A stretch of 56,978 nucleotides of DNA from Streptomyces sp. D2-8 (lineage in GTDB: Bacteria > Actinomycetota > Actinomycetes > Streptomycetales > Streptomycetaceae): the NCBI RefSeq assembly GCF_023184515.1, contig NZ_JAAHBP010000028.1:1-56978 (forward strand). The letters run 5' to 3'. The notes under the pieces are model-generated. The model was not told the origin of the DNA. It saw only the letters and a list, made by a program, of their open reading frames with translations, and did no database searches. This document shows positions 32,965 through 41,481 of this stretch, one piece after another (the first letter of the stretch is position 1; every line of letters begins with the position of its first letter). The translations under genes were made by a program, and so were the position numbers.

Positions 32965-33378
32965 ATGGCGCAGAACCAGGGACTCGACTGGCTGCTGGAC
33001 GACCTGACCGAGCGCGTCCACGAAGTGCGGCACGCACTGGTCCTGTCCAACGACGGCCTGGTGACCGGCGCGAGCACCGGACTGCGCCGCGAGGACGCGG
33101 AGCACCTCGCGGCCGTGTCGTCCGGGCTGCACAGTCTGGCCAAGGGCTCCGGACGGCACTTCGGCGCGGGCAGCGTACGCCAGACGATGATCGAGTTCGA
33201 CGACGCGGTGCTGTTCGTCACCGCGGCCGGAACGGGCAGCTGTCTGTGTGTCCTCAGTGGCGCGGAGGCCGACATCGGCCAGATCGCCTACGAGATGACA
33301 CTGCTGGTCAACCGGGTCGGCGAGCACCTCGACGTGGATGCGCGCCAGCCCGAACCCAAACCGATCACAGACCTCTGA
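32965..33378 (+). CDS. Stand-alone roadblock/LC7 protein, CvnB paralogue
   Basis: A 137-residue roadblock protein very like the conservon CvnB 2 kb upstream; they share long identical stretches such as STGLRREDAEHLAAV and GRHFGAG. It has no kinase, DUF742 or GTPase of its own. ATG 32965 follows GGGGAGAACGGA. It may be a second input to the same CvnD GTPase, forming mixed dimers with CvnB, or an adaptor for a conservon elsewhere. It looks like a local duplication separated by the inverted PPOX gene. Confidence 0.88.
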   Translation: MAQNQGLDWLLDDLTERVHEVRHALVLSNDGLVTGASTGLRREDAEHLAAVSSGLHSLAKGSGRHFGAGSVRQTMIEFDDAVLFVTAAGTGSCLCVLSGAEADIGQIAYEMTLLVNRVGEHLDVDARQPEPKPITDL

Positions 33379-33404
33379 CCTGCACGTTCGTCACCCCCGC
33401 GGAG

Positions 33405-33413
33405 TTATCCACA
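33405..33413 (+). promoter_or_regulatory. Perfect DnaA-box 9-mer (TTATCCACA)
   Basis: TTATCCACA, the E. coli consensus DnaA box, sits in the 125-base gap before the DUF6397-like gene, followed at 33446-33452 by a T-run unusual for this genome. It is isolated, so DnaA binding is only possible. Confidence 0.35.
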
Positions 33414-33503
33414 GGCTCGCCACGAGATCCGCCGCAGCGGCTACGGTTTTTTCACGGCGACCGCACACGGCGTGAGCCGCTGACTCCACGGGGGAGACCG
33501 ACC

Positions 33504-34430
33504 ATGTCACGCACCGGCACGACATCCGACCGCCTCACCTGCGCCCCGAGCCGGGCCGCCCGCGAACTGGAGCTCGAGCGGGGCGAGTTCCACCTCGCCG
33601 TGAACCTGGGGCTCATCCGGACCGTTCCCGACGAAGGAGGCGGAGGCGGGCGCGTGTCCCGGGCCGAGATCGACCGGCTGCGCTCCGGGCACGGCTTCCC
33701 GGACGCCCTGCGCGAGCGCGTCGCGACGGTCGGCACCACAGAGGGCGCCAAGCTCATGGAGGTGGCGCCCACCAGGTTCACGAGCCTGGCGCGCTACGGC
33801 CTGCTGCTCCCGGTGAAGTTCTACGTGAACCGCTATCGGACCGTCGTCTGGCTGTATCTGGCCGAGGAGCTACGGCAGTTCGCGGCCGAGGGGAGTAATG
33901 CCCGGCTGCTGGCCGACCGCCGCACGCCCGCCGAGATCCGGGAAGGACTGAAGGCCGGGATGGACCGGCGGCCCCGCAACTGGCGGGGGCGTCACGTCGG
34001 ATTCCTGACGCGGCAGGCGGGGGCCGACCCCTGGGCGCGCGCGGCAGCGGTCGCCTGCCTCCTCGACCCGGCCGACGTGGCGGACGTCGTCCGGGATCCC
34101 CAAGAGCGTGCCCGCCTGGCCCGCTGCCGCCCCGGGCTTCCGGTGCACGGCGCCCCCGGTTCACCCACCGCCGAGCTGGCCGAGACGCTGATGACGGCGA
34201 GCGAGCCGGACGAAGTGGCCTGGTTCCGCGCGGACCTGGCCCACACGGTGGAGACCGCCCGACGGCATCACCCCGTGGCGGCCGCGCTGTCCCCGGCGCC
34301 GCCGACCGGGCCGGATCCACTCGCGCCACCCCCCGCTCCGGCGGCGGAGCGACCCGCGCCCCTGGACCCCACCCCTCCCGAGGGCCTGCTGGGCTGGTTC
34401 CGCCGCAGAGGCCGGCGCCCGGCCGGGTGA
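33504..34430 (+). CDS. DUF6397-like protein
   Basis: A 308-residue protein. Residues about 10-60 (RAARELELERGEFHLAVNLGLIRTV) look like a helix-turn-helix used for DNA or chaperone binding. The middle is basic and helical, with WRGRHVGFLTRQ; the tail from about 270 is Pro-rich and ends in WFRRRGRRPAG. It resembles a Streptomyces family I know as DUF6397; function unknown. The ATG is preceded by GGGGGAG. It follows the roadblock paralogue by 125 bases with its own probable promoter. Confidence 0.65.
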   Translation: MSRTGTTSDRLTCAPSRAARELELERGEFHLAVNLGLIRTVPDEGGGGGRVSRAEIDRLRSGHGFPDALRERVATVGTTEGAKLMEVAPTRFTSLARYGLLLPVKFYVNRYRTVVWLYLAEELRQFAAEGSNARLLADRRTPAEIREGLKAGMDRRPRNWRGRHVGFLTRQAGADPWARAAAVACLLDPADVADVVRDPQERARLARCRPGLPVHGAPGSPTAELAETLMTASEPDEVAWFRADLAHTVETARRHHPVAAALSPAPPTGPDPLAPPPAPAAERPAPLDPTPPEGLLGWFRRRGRRPAG

Positions 34431-34529
34431 CCCCGGCGGACCCGCGTCACGGCCGGTCGGCCCGCTGACCGATGAGTTTCCGGATGCGCCCCGGTCGGAC
34501 CCTGAGGAGACTGAATCCGGGAGGCGATC

Positions 34530-34901
34530 ATGTTCGGTACGACGAAGGCGTTCAGCGGGTTCTCGGTGAACGACATCGACGCGGCCAGGGCGTTCTACGC
34601 CGACACGCTCGGGCTCCGGGTGTCGGAGGAGAACGGGATGCTGTTCCTGCACATCGCGGGAGACCGGGACACCCTGGTCTACCCCAAGCCGGACCACACC
34701 CCGGCGTCGTTCACCATCCTCAATTTCCCGGTCGACGACATCGAGGCCGCGGTCGACGAGCTGAGCAGGAGAGGAGTGCGATTCGAGCGCTACGACCACC
34801 TCAAGACGGACGACAAGGGCATCTTCCGCGGCGGCGGCCCGCTGATCGCCTGGTTCACCGACCCGGCGGGCAACGTGCTGTCCGTCCTCCAGGAAACCTG
34901 A
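34530..34901 (+). CDS. VOC-family (glyoxalase-like) protein
   Basis: A 123-residue single VOC module: FSGFSVNDIDAARAFYADTLGLRV at the start and WFTDPAGNVLSVLQ at the end. The family includes glyoxalases, bleomycin-binding proteins and dioxygenases. Metal ligands are not clearly conserved, so a binding role is possible. A GGGAGG site precedes the ATG. It ends 10 bases before the Fpg/Nei glycosylase GTG, which has no site of its own, so the two are probably co-translated. Confidence 0.85.
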   Translation: MFGTTKAFSGFSVNDIDAARAFYADTLGLRVSEENGMLFLHIAGDRDTLVYPKPDHTPASFTILNFPVDDIEAAVDELSRRGVRFERYDHLKTDDKGIFRGGGPLIAWFTDPAGNVLSVLQET

Positions 34902-34911
34902 CGCGCCGGTC

Positions 34912-35697
34912 GTGCCCGAGCTCCCCGACGTCGAGGGCTTCCGGCAGGTGCTCGAGGACTGCGCGAAGGGACGCGTCATCCGGCGCGTCGACGTGCGGGA
35001 CGCGGGCGTCCTGCACGGGGTCGACGCCCGCCGGCTGCGGGACGCGCTGGAGGGGCGGCGGTTCGGCACGCCGGAGCGGCACGGCAAGTGGCTGCTCGCC
35101 CGCACCGGCGGCCCCACCCTCGTACTGCACTTCGGTATGACCGGCCGACTGGTCTGCGGGCATGCCGATGATTCCGTCGAGGCGCATGACCGCGTCCTGT
35201 TCACCCTGGGCGGCGGCCGTCAGCTCCGCTTCCGTGACCAGCGCAAACTGCAAGGGCTCTGGCTGGCCCACGACGAGTCCGACGTCGAGCGGCTGCTGCG
35301 GCGGCAGGGGCCCGATGCGCTGGCGGTGGACCGTGCCGAGTTCGAGGAGGTGCTCTCATCGCGCCGGGGGCATGTCAAGACGGCCCTCACCGACCAGTCC
35401 GTTCTCGCCGGCCTCGGTAATCTGCTCGCCGACGAGATCCTGTGGCGGGCCCGGCTGCGCCCCGACCGCGGGTCGCGTGACCTGACCCGGGAGGACCGCC
35501 GTCGCCTCTACAGCGAGATGCGCCGCACCCTGCGCTCGTCCGTCACCGCCGGCTGCGTACCGCCGCGTGACTCCTGGCTCACCGGCCACCGGGACGACCG
35601 GGACCCGAGGTGCCCGCGGTGCGGCACCGGCCTGCGCAGGTCCCGTATGGCCGGGCGGGGCACGGTGTGGTGCCCGCGGTGCCAGCCGGACGCGTGA
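34912..35697 (+). CDS. Fpg/Nei-family DNA glycosylase/AP lyase
   Basis: A 261-residue base-excision repair enzyme. After the GTG-initiated Met, the PELPDVE N-terminus supplies the catalytic Pro2 and Glu3. A GKWLLAR segment contains the conserved Lys, the H2TH region includes VLAGLGNLLADEILW, and the C-terminus is a CxxC...CxxC zinc finger (CPRCGTGLRRSRMAG, then WCPRC). It removes oxidised bases and cleaves the abasic site. The sequence fits the actinobacterial Nei-like or atypical Fpg group more than classic MutM; exact lesion preference cannot be judged. Confidence 0.9.
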   Translation: MPELPDVEGFRQVLEDCAKGRVIRRVDVRDAGVLHGVDARRLRDALEGRRFGTPERHGKWLLARTGGPTLVLHFGMTGRLVCGHADDSVEAHDRVLFTLGGGRQLRFRDQRKLQGLWLAHDESDVERLLRRQGPDALAVDRAEFEEVLSSRRGHVKTALTDQSVLAGLGNLLADEILWRARLRPDRGSRDLTREDRRRLYSEMRRTLRSSVTAGCVPPRDSWLTGHRDDRDPRCPRCGTGLRRSRMAGRGTVWCPRCQPDA

Positions 35698-35705
35698 CCT
35701 TCGGG

Positions 35706-35723
35706 CCGGGCCGGCCGGCCCGG
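35706..35723. terminator. GC palindrome between convergent genes
   Basis: An 18-bp perfect palindrome CCGGGCCGGCCGGCCCGG lies nine bases after the glycosylase stop, facing the transporter gene's end at 35797. An imperfect second inverted repeat (GGGCAGCAGCG and CGTTGCTGCGCCC) follows. Probably a bidirectional terminator. Confidence 0.4.
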
Positions 35724-35796
35724 GCAGCAGCGAGCCGCCATCGAAGCCGCGTGCGGCGGCCGGGCCCGTTGCTGCGCCCGGACGTCACCAGCGAGG

Positions 35797-36747
35797 TCAG
35801 GGTGCCGCGGTCTCGCGCTCCCCGTCCGGAGCCACCAGCGACTGCGTGAACGGGATCCGCGCCAGCGCGAGCACCCCCGCGGCGATCAGCGCGACGCCGA
35901 ACAGCTGGGGCAGCAGCCACCACCCGGAGCGGACGGTCTCCTCGTACAGGGTGACGCCGAGGGCGAAGCTCACCAGGGCGTCGCCGAGGGTGAGCGCGGG
36001 CTGCGAGGCGACCAGCGGACCAGCCTGCATGGCGTTCTCCAGCAGGAACAGCGCGCACACGCCGGTGGCGGCGAAGGCGTACGTCTGCCAGGCGGTGAGG
36101 AAGCCCACGAGGCCCTGGTCGTCGAGGATGTGCATGGCGGCCTTCATCAGCGCCGCGGTCACCGCGTAGCTGATCGCCGTCGCGGCTCCCAGACAGGCCG
36201 CGCGGGCCCGGCCCTCCGGGCGGCGGAGGGCGGCGAGAACGAGGGCGACGACCGCGCCCGCGCACACGGCGAGCGCGGGAATCCAGCGGTCCAGCGCCAC
36301 ATGGGTGCGGTTGCCGGCCGGGGAGGCGGCGGCGAGCGCGATCGCCAGACCGGCCACCACCACCATCACGGCCAGCCAGCCCCTGCCCGGCAGATGCCGG
36401 TGCATCAGCAGCGAAGCGACGATGAGGGTGAGCGGCAGCTCCAGCACGAACAGCGGCTGCACGATCGTCAGCGGCCCGGTGGCCAGCGCCAGCGCCTGGC
36501 AGACGGCGGCGCCGATCACCGCGAGGATGCCGGCCAGCCACACGGGCCGGCGCAGCAGATCGACGATCAGCCCGGCCCGCAACCCTTGGGAGGCGGGCAC
36601 GGTGAGCGCCGCCTTGCGTTGCAGCACGGTCGCGACCGCGTTGCTGAAGGCGGCGCAGATCGCGAACACGACGGGGAACACGGTGTGCAGCGTGGCCACC
36701 TCCCGGATCGGCGGGCGTGTGACGTCGGCGGTGCCTGCTTCTGCCAT
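35797..36747 (-). CDS. DMT-superfamily transporter
   Basis: A 316-residue integral membrane protein with about ten hydrophobic helices in two EamA-like halves (QPLFVLELPLTLIVASLL in the first, QPALTLGDALVSFALGVTLYEE in the second). The drug/metabolite transporter superfamily exports small molecules or carries nucleotide sugars and magnesium; the substrate is unknown. A weak site precedes ATG 36747. A 32-base perfect palindrome lies just upstream, between it and the thioesterase gene. Confidence 0.8.
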   Translation of the reverse strand: MAEAGTADVTRPPIREVATLHTVFPVVFAICAAFSNAVATVLQRKAALTVPASQGLRAGLIVDLLRRPVWLAGILAVIGAAVCQALALATGPLTIVQPLFVLELPLTLIVASLLMHRHLPGRGWLAVMVVVAGLAIALAAASPAGNRTHVALDRWIPALAVCAGAVVALVLAALRRPEGRARAACLGAATAISYAVTAALMKAAMHILDDQGLVGFLTAWQTYAFAATGVCALFLLENAMQAGPLVASQPALTLGDALVSFALGVTLYEETVRSGWWLLPQLFGVALIAAGVLALARIPFTQSLVAPDGERETAAP

Positions 36748-36771
36748 GGTCGCCGGATCCGGTCAGGGGCG

Positions 36772-36803
36772 CGATCGGAACCCCGCGCGCGGGGTTCCGA
36801 TCG
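36772..36803. promoter_or_regulatory. 32-base perfect palindrome
   Basis: Positions 36772-36803 read identically on both strands, with arms CGATCGGAACCCCGCG meeting at the centre. It lies between the TesB stop (36816) and the transporter ATG (36747) on the same strand. As RNA it forms a very stable hairpin, so it is a terminator or attenuator. As DNA it could be an operator. Confidence 0.6.
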
Positions 36804-36815
36804 GCGAAGCGCAGG

Positions 36816-37688
36816 TCACCCCAGCTTCCGGAAGAGCCCCTCCTGCACGACGGACACGACCAGACGGCCCTCACGGTCGTAGATCCGCCCCCGGGCCAGG
36901 CCACGGCCGCCGACCGCGATCGGCGACTCCTGGTCGTAGAGGAGCCAGTCGTCCGCGCGGAACGGGCGGTGGAACCACATCGCGTGGTCCAGCGACGCCA
37001 TGTCGAAGCCGCGCGGGCCCCACAGCGGCTCGACCGGGATGCGGACGGCGTCCAGGAGGGTCATGTCGCTGGCGTAGGTGAGGGCGCAGGTGTGCACGAG
37101 CGGGTCGTCGCCGAGCGGCCCGACCGCGCGCATCCACACGGCGCTGCGCGGCTCGGCGTCCCGGGCCTCCTCGACGGTCCAGCGCAGCCGGTCCACGTAG
37201 CGGATGTCGAACGGCTGACGCCGGGCCATCCGCTCCAGCTGCTCGGGCAGCGTGCCCAGGTGCTCCCGGATCTCGTCCGTGACCGTGGGCAGGGACTCCG
37301 GGTCCGGGACCGTGCGGGCCGGCGGCAGCTGGTGCTCGAAGCTGCCCTCCTCCGGCTTGTGGAAGGAGGCGGTGAGATTGAAGATCGTGCGGCCCTGCTG
37401 CACGGCCGTGACCCGGCGGGTGGTGAAGGACCGGCCGTCGCGCACGCGCTCGACCTGGTAGACGATCGGCACACCCGGGATGCCCGGGCGCAGGAAGTAC
37501 GCGTGCAGCGAGTGCACGGGACGGTCGCCCTCGGTGGTGCGGCCGGCGGCGACCAGCGCCTGCCCCGCCACCTGCCCGCCGAAGACCCGCTGCAGGGACT
37601 CCTGCGGGCTACGGCCGCGGAAGATGTTGACCTCGATCTGCTCCAGGTCGAGCAGGTCGACGAGCCTCTCGGCCGGGTTCGTCGTCAT
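36816..37688 (-). CDS. tesB: Acyl-CoA thioesterase II
   Basis: A 290-residue double hot-dog thioesterase: FRGRSPQESLQRVFGGQVAGQAL at the start, SLHAYFLRPG, FTTRRVTAVQQGRTIFNL, and the C-terminal catalytic region MASLDHAMWFHRPFRADDWLLYDQESP with the Asp-Gln-Thr/Ser set. It hydrolyses acyl-CoA to free acid and CoA. ATG 37688 follows AGGAGAA. It lies 37 bases after the DEAD helicase stop, so it may be read from that promoter. Confidence 0.92.
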   Translation of the reverse strand: MTTNPAERLVDLLDLEQIEVNIFRGRSPQESLQRVFGGQVAGQALVAAGRTTEGDRPVHSLHAYFLRPGIPGVPIVYQVERVRDGRSFTTRRVTAVQQGRTIFNLTASFHKPEEGSFEHQLPPARTVPDPESLPTVTDEIREHLGTLPEQLERMARRQPFDIRYVDRLRWTVEEARDAEPRSAVWMRAVGPLGDDPLVHTCALTYASDMTLLDAVRIPVEPLWGPRGFDMASLDHAMWFHRPFRADDWLLYDQESPIAVGGRGLARGRIYDREGRLVVSVVQEGLFRKLG

Positions 37689-37725
37689 GGGTGGGATTCT
37701 CCTGTGTTCGCTGCTGCCCGGCCCG

Positions 37726-40248
37726 TCAGAGCTGGCCGACGTCGGTGACGCGGACGATCGCGCGGCCCTCCGCGTCCGAGGCCGTGAGGTCGACCTCCGC
37801 GCTGATGCCCCAGTCGTGGTCGCCGTTCGGGTCGTGGAAGATCTGCCGGACCCGCCACAGGGCGTTCTCCGGCTCCTCCTCGATGAGCAGCAGCTTGGGG
37901 CCGCGGGCGTCGGGGCCGGTGCCGAGATCCTCGTACTCGTCCCAGTACTTGTCCATCGCCTCGCCCCACGCGTCGGCGTCCCAGCCGGACTCCCCGTCCA
38001 GCTCGCCCAGCTCCCCGACCTGGTCGAGAGCGGCGAGTTCGACCCGGCGGAACATGGCGTTGCGGACCAGGACCCGGAAGGCACGCGCGTTCGCGGTGAC
38101 CGGCTTGACCTCGTCGGCCTTCTCCTGGGCCTCCTCGGCCGTCATCTCCGCCGGGTTGGCGAGCTGCTCCCACTCGTCCAGCAGGCTGGAGTCGACCTGG
38201 CGCACCATCTCGCCCAGCCAGGCGATCAGATCCTGGAGGTCCTCGGACTTGAGGTCGTCCGGGACGGTGTGGTCGAGGGCCTTGAAGGCGCTGGCCAGGT
38301 AGCGCAGCACGATGCCCTCGGTGCGGGCCAGCTCGTAGTGGGACACCAACTCGGTGAAGGACATCGCCCGTTCGTACATGTCGCGGATGACCGACTTCGG
38401 CGACAGCGGATGGTCGCCGACCCAGGGGTGGCTCTTGCGGTAGGTGTCGTACGCGTGGAAGAGCAGCTCCTCCAGGGGCTTCGGGTACGTGATGTCCTGG
38501 AGGCGCTCCATGCGCTCCTCGTACTCGACACCGTCGGCCTTCATCGCGGCGACCGCCTCGCCGCGTGCCTTGTTCTGCTGGGCGGCCAGGATCTGCCGCG
38601 GGTCGTCGAGCGTCGACTCCACGACGGACACCATGTCGAGCGCGTACGACGGGGACTCGGGGTCGAGCAGTTCGAACGCGGCGAGCGCGAAGGTGGACAG
38701 CGGCTGGTTGAGCGCGAAGTCCTGCTGGAGGTCGACCGTGAGGCGGACGATGCGGCCTTCGGCGTCCGGCTGGTCGAGCTTCTCGACGATGCCGCCGTCC
38801 AGCAGCGAACGGTAGATCGCGATGGCCCGGCGGATGTGCCGCAACTGCTGCTTGCGCGGCTCGTGGTTGTCCTCCAGCAGCCGGCGCATGGCCTCGAAGG
38901 CGTTGCCGGGGCGGGCGATCACCGACAGCAGCATGGTGTGCGTCACCCGGAACCGGGAGGTCAGCGGCTCCGGTTCGGAGGCGATGAGCTTCTCGAAGGT
39001 CTGCTCCGACCACGCGACGAAGCCCTCGGGGGCCTTCTTGCGGACGACCTTGCGGCGCTTCTTCGGGTCGTCGCCCGCCTTGGCCAGCGCCTTCTCGTTC
39101 TCGACGACGTGCTCGGGCGCCTGCGCGACGACGAAGCCCTCCGTGTCGTACCCGGCCCGCCCGGCCCGGCCCGCGATCTGGTGGAACTCCCGGGCCCGCA
39201 GGGTGCGCACGCGGGTGCCGTCGTACTTGGTGAGGGCCGTGAACAGCACCGTGCGGATGGGGACGTTGACGCCGACGCCGAGCGTGTCCGTGCCGCAGAT
39301 GACCTTCAGCAGACCGGCCTGCGCGAGCTTCTCCACCAGGCGCCGGTACTTGGGCAGCATGCCCGCGTGGTGCACGCCGATGCCGTGCCGGACGTAACGG
39401 GAGAGGTTGCGGCCGAACTTGGTGGTGAAGCGGAAGTTGCCGATCAGCTCGGCGATCCGCTCCTTCTCCTCACGCGAGCACATGTTGATGCTCATCAGCG
39501 CCTGCGCCCGCTCCACGGCCTGCGCCTGCGTGAAGTGCACGATGTAGACGGGCGCCTGCCGGGCTGCCAGCAGGTCGGTGAGCGTCTCGGTGAGCGGGGT
39601 GAACCGGTACTCGTAGGACAGCGGCACCGGGCGGGTCGCCGAGCGGACCACCGCGGTCGGGCGGCCGGTGCGGCGCGCGAGGTCCTTCTCGAAGAAGGAG
39701 ACGTCGCCGAGCGTCGCCGACATCAGCACGAACTGCGCCTGCGGCAGCTCCAGGATCGGGATCTGCCACGCCCAGCCGCGGTCGCCCTCCGCGTAGAAGT
39801 GGAACTCGTCCATCACGACCTGGCCGACGTCCGCGTGCTTGCCGTCGCGCAGCGCGATCGACGCGAGGACCTCGGCGGTGCAGCAGATGACGGGGGCGTC
39901 GGCGTTGACCGACGCGTCGCCGGTCAGCATGCCCACGTTCTCCGTGCCGAAGATCTTGCACAGCTCGAAGAACTTCTCCGACACCAGCGCCTTGATCGGA
40001 GCCGTGTAGAAGGTGACCTCGTCCCGGGCCAGCGCCGCGAAGTGCGCCGCCGCCGCGATCATGCTCTTGCCGGAGCCGGTGGGCGTCGACACGATCACGT
40101 TCGCCCCGGAGACCACCTCGATCAGCGCCTCCTCCTGGTGGGGGTAGAGCGTGAGACCCCGCTCGCCGGCCCACGACTCGAAGGCTTCGTACAAGGCGTC
40201 GGGGTCGGCGGTCCGCGGCAGCTGATCGATGAGGGTCACGCCCCCCAT
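37726..40248 (-). CDS. DEAD/DEAH-box helicase with DUF3516 C-terminus
   Basis: An 840-residue superfamily 2 helicase of the Ski2-like type. Motif I STPTGSGKS is at 54-62, motif II DEFH at 147-150, motif III SAT at 177-179 and motif VI QIAGRAGRAG at 357-366. A KKRRKVVRKKAPEGF linker near 400 leads to a large DUF3516-type C-terminal region common in actinobacteria. RNA is the likely substrate by relation to Ski2/Mtr4-like enzymes. GTG at codon 4 is an alternative start. It is divergent from the YdjM-like gene and precedes tesB. Confidence 0.92.
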   Translation of the reverse strand: MGGVTLIDQLPRTADPDALYEAFESWAGERGLTLYPHQEEALIEVVSGANVIVSTPTGSGKSMIAAAAHFAALARDEVTFYTAPIKALVSEKFFELCKIFGTENVGMLTGDASVNADAPVICCTAEVLASIALRDGKHADVGQVVMDEFHFYAEGDRGWAWQIPILELPQAQFVLMSATLGDVSFFEKDLARRTGRPTAVVRSATRPVPLSYEYRFTPLTETLTDLLAARQAPVYIVHFTQAQAVERAQALMSINMCSREEKERIAELIGNFRFTTKFGRNLSRYVRHGIGVHHAGMLPKYRRLVEKLAQAGLLKVICGTDTLGVGVNVPIRTVLFTALTKYDGTRVRTLRAREFHQIAGRAGRAGYDTEGFVVAQAPEHVVENEKALAKAGDDPKKRRKVVRKKAPEGFVAWSEQTFEKLIASEPEPLTSRFRVTHTMLLSVIARPGNAFEAMRRLLEDNHEPRKQQLRHIRRAIAIYRSLLDGGIVEKLDQPDAEGRIVRLTVDLQQDFALNQPLSTFALAAFELLDPESPSYALDMVSVVESTLDDPRQILAAQQNKARGEAVAAMKADGVEYEERMERLQDITYPKPLEELLFHAYDTYRKSHPWVGDHPLSPKSVIRDMYERAMSFTELVSHYELARTEGIVLRYLASAFKALDHTVPDDLKSEDLQDLIAWLGEMVRQVDSSLLDEWEQLANPAEMTAEEAQEKADEVKPVTANARAFRVLVRNAMFRRVELAALDQVGELGELDGESGWDADAWGEAMDKYWDEYEDLGTGPDARGPKLLLIEEEPENALWRVRQIFHDPNGDHDWGISAEVDLTASDAEGRAIVRVTDVGQL

Positions 40249-40385
40249 CTTGCCTGGCCCGATGCCCGATGCGGGAATCGGCTGCGGGCCCGAAGATCAC
40301 GAACGCTACGCTGGGGCGCCGACGGGACGTCAGCACGCCCGGTCAACTGGACAGCGGCACACGAGGAATGGGGCGGGCAGCGGCC

Positions 40386-41180
40386 ATGATGGGACCAGCA
40401 CACTCACTGTCGGGAGCCGCCGCCTGGCTGGGCGTCGGTGCGGCCGCCGCGGCGGCCGGGCACCCGATGCCCTGGCCGGTCCTCCTCGTCGGCGCCCTGA
40501 TCTGCGCCGGAGCCGCCCTCGCCCCGGACCTCGACCACAAGGCCGCCACCATCTCCCGGTCCTTCGGGCCGCTGTCACGCTGGCTGTGCGAGATCGTCGA
40601 CAAGCTGTCGTACGCCGTCTACAAGGCGACGAAGAAGCAGGGCGACCCGCGCCGCTCCGGCGGGCACCGCACCCTCACGCACACCTGGCTGTGGGCGGTC
40701 CTGATCGGAGCGGGCACCTCGGCCGTGGCGATCACCAGCGACCGCTGGGGCGTGCTCGCGATCCTCTTCGTGCACATGGTCCTGGCCATCGAGGGACTGC
40801 TCTGGCGGGCGACGCGCGGCTCCAGCAGCGAGGTCCTGGTGTGGCTGCTGGCCGCGACCACCGCGTGGATCCTCGCGGGCGTCCTGGACAAGCCGGGCAA
40901 CGGCGCCGACTGGCTGTTCTCGGCGCCGGGCCAGGAGTACCTGTGGCTGGGGCTGCCGGTCGTGCTGGGCGCGATCGTGCACGACATCGGGGACGCGCTC
41001 ACCGTGTCCGGCTGCCCGATCCTGTGGCCCATCCCGGTCGGGCGCAAGCGCTGGTACCCGATCGGGCCGCCGAAGGCCATGCGGTTCCGGGCGGGCAGCT
41101 GGGTCGAGCTCAAGGTGCTGATGCCGGTGTTCATGCTGCTCGGCGGGGTGGGCTGCGCGGCGGCGCTCAACGTCATCTGA
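40386..41180 (+). CDS. YdjM-like membrane-bound metal-dependent hydrolase
   Basis: A 264-residue membrane protein with four to six hydrophobic segments. Candidate metal ligands lie in APDLDHKAA, GGHRTLTHTW and IVHDIGDALT, the arrangement of the inner-membrane metal-dependent hydrolase (YdjM/DUF457) family. The ATG at 40386 is one codon before another ATG; GGGCGGG is the only upstream site. It is divergent from the helicase and convergent with L31B. Substrate unknown; some relatives are DNA-damage inducible in enterics. Confidence 0.8.
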   Translation: MMGPAHSLSGAAAWLGVGAAAAAAGHPMPWPVLLVGALICAGAALAPDLDHKAATISRSFGPLSRWLCEIVDKLSYAVYKATKKQGDPRRSGGHRTLTHTWLWAVLIGAGTSAVAITSDRWGVLAILFVHMVLAIEGLLWRATRGSSSEVLVWLLAATTAWILAGVLDKPGNGADWLFSAPGQEYLWLGLPVVLGAIVHDIGDALTVSGCPILWPIPVGRKRWYPIGPPKAMRFRAGSWVELKVLMPVFMLLGGVGCAAALNVI

Positions 41181-41200
41181 GCTCGGCCCCACGACGCGCC

Positions 41201-41446
41201 TCAGCCGCCGCCGTAGCGCCGCTCGAACGCGGCGACCCGGCCCTCCGAGTCCACCGTGCGGGCCTTGCCCGTGTAGAAGGGGTGGCTCTCCGCGGAGATC
41301 TCCACGTCCACGACCGGGTAGGTCTCGCCGTCGTCCCACTCGATGGTCCGGTCGCTGGACGCGGTGGACCGGGTGAGGAACGCGTAACCGGCGGCGCGGT
41401 CGCGGAAGACGACGGGGTGGTAGTCGGGGTGTTTGTCCTGCTGCAT
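41201..41446 (-). CDS. rpmE2: 50S ribosomal protein L31 type B (zinc-independent)
   Basis: An 81-residue L31 of the B type: KHPDYHPVVFRD at the start and SHPFYTGKAR near the end, with no cysteines and so no zinc ribbon. B-type L31 replaces the zinc-containing form under zinc limitation and is usually Zur-controlled. ATG 41446 has GAGGAG six bases upstream, and the DUF5709 gene ends 35 bases before it. I see no AT-rich Zur-like dyad in this gap, so control would have to come from further upstream. Confidence 0.95.
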   Translation of the reverse strand: MQQDKHPDYHPVVFRDRAAGYAFLTRSTASSDRTIEWDDGETYPVVDVEISAESHPFYTGKARTVDSEGRVAAFERRYGGG

Positions 41447-41481
41447 GGATGCTCCTCGAACGGCTCGGGCCGGTTCTGCGA

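Noticed and set aside
37480..40389. 969-codon plus-strand frame
   Set aside because: Opposite tesB and the DEAD helicase, both certain; shadow only.
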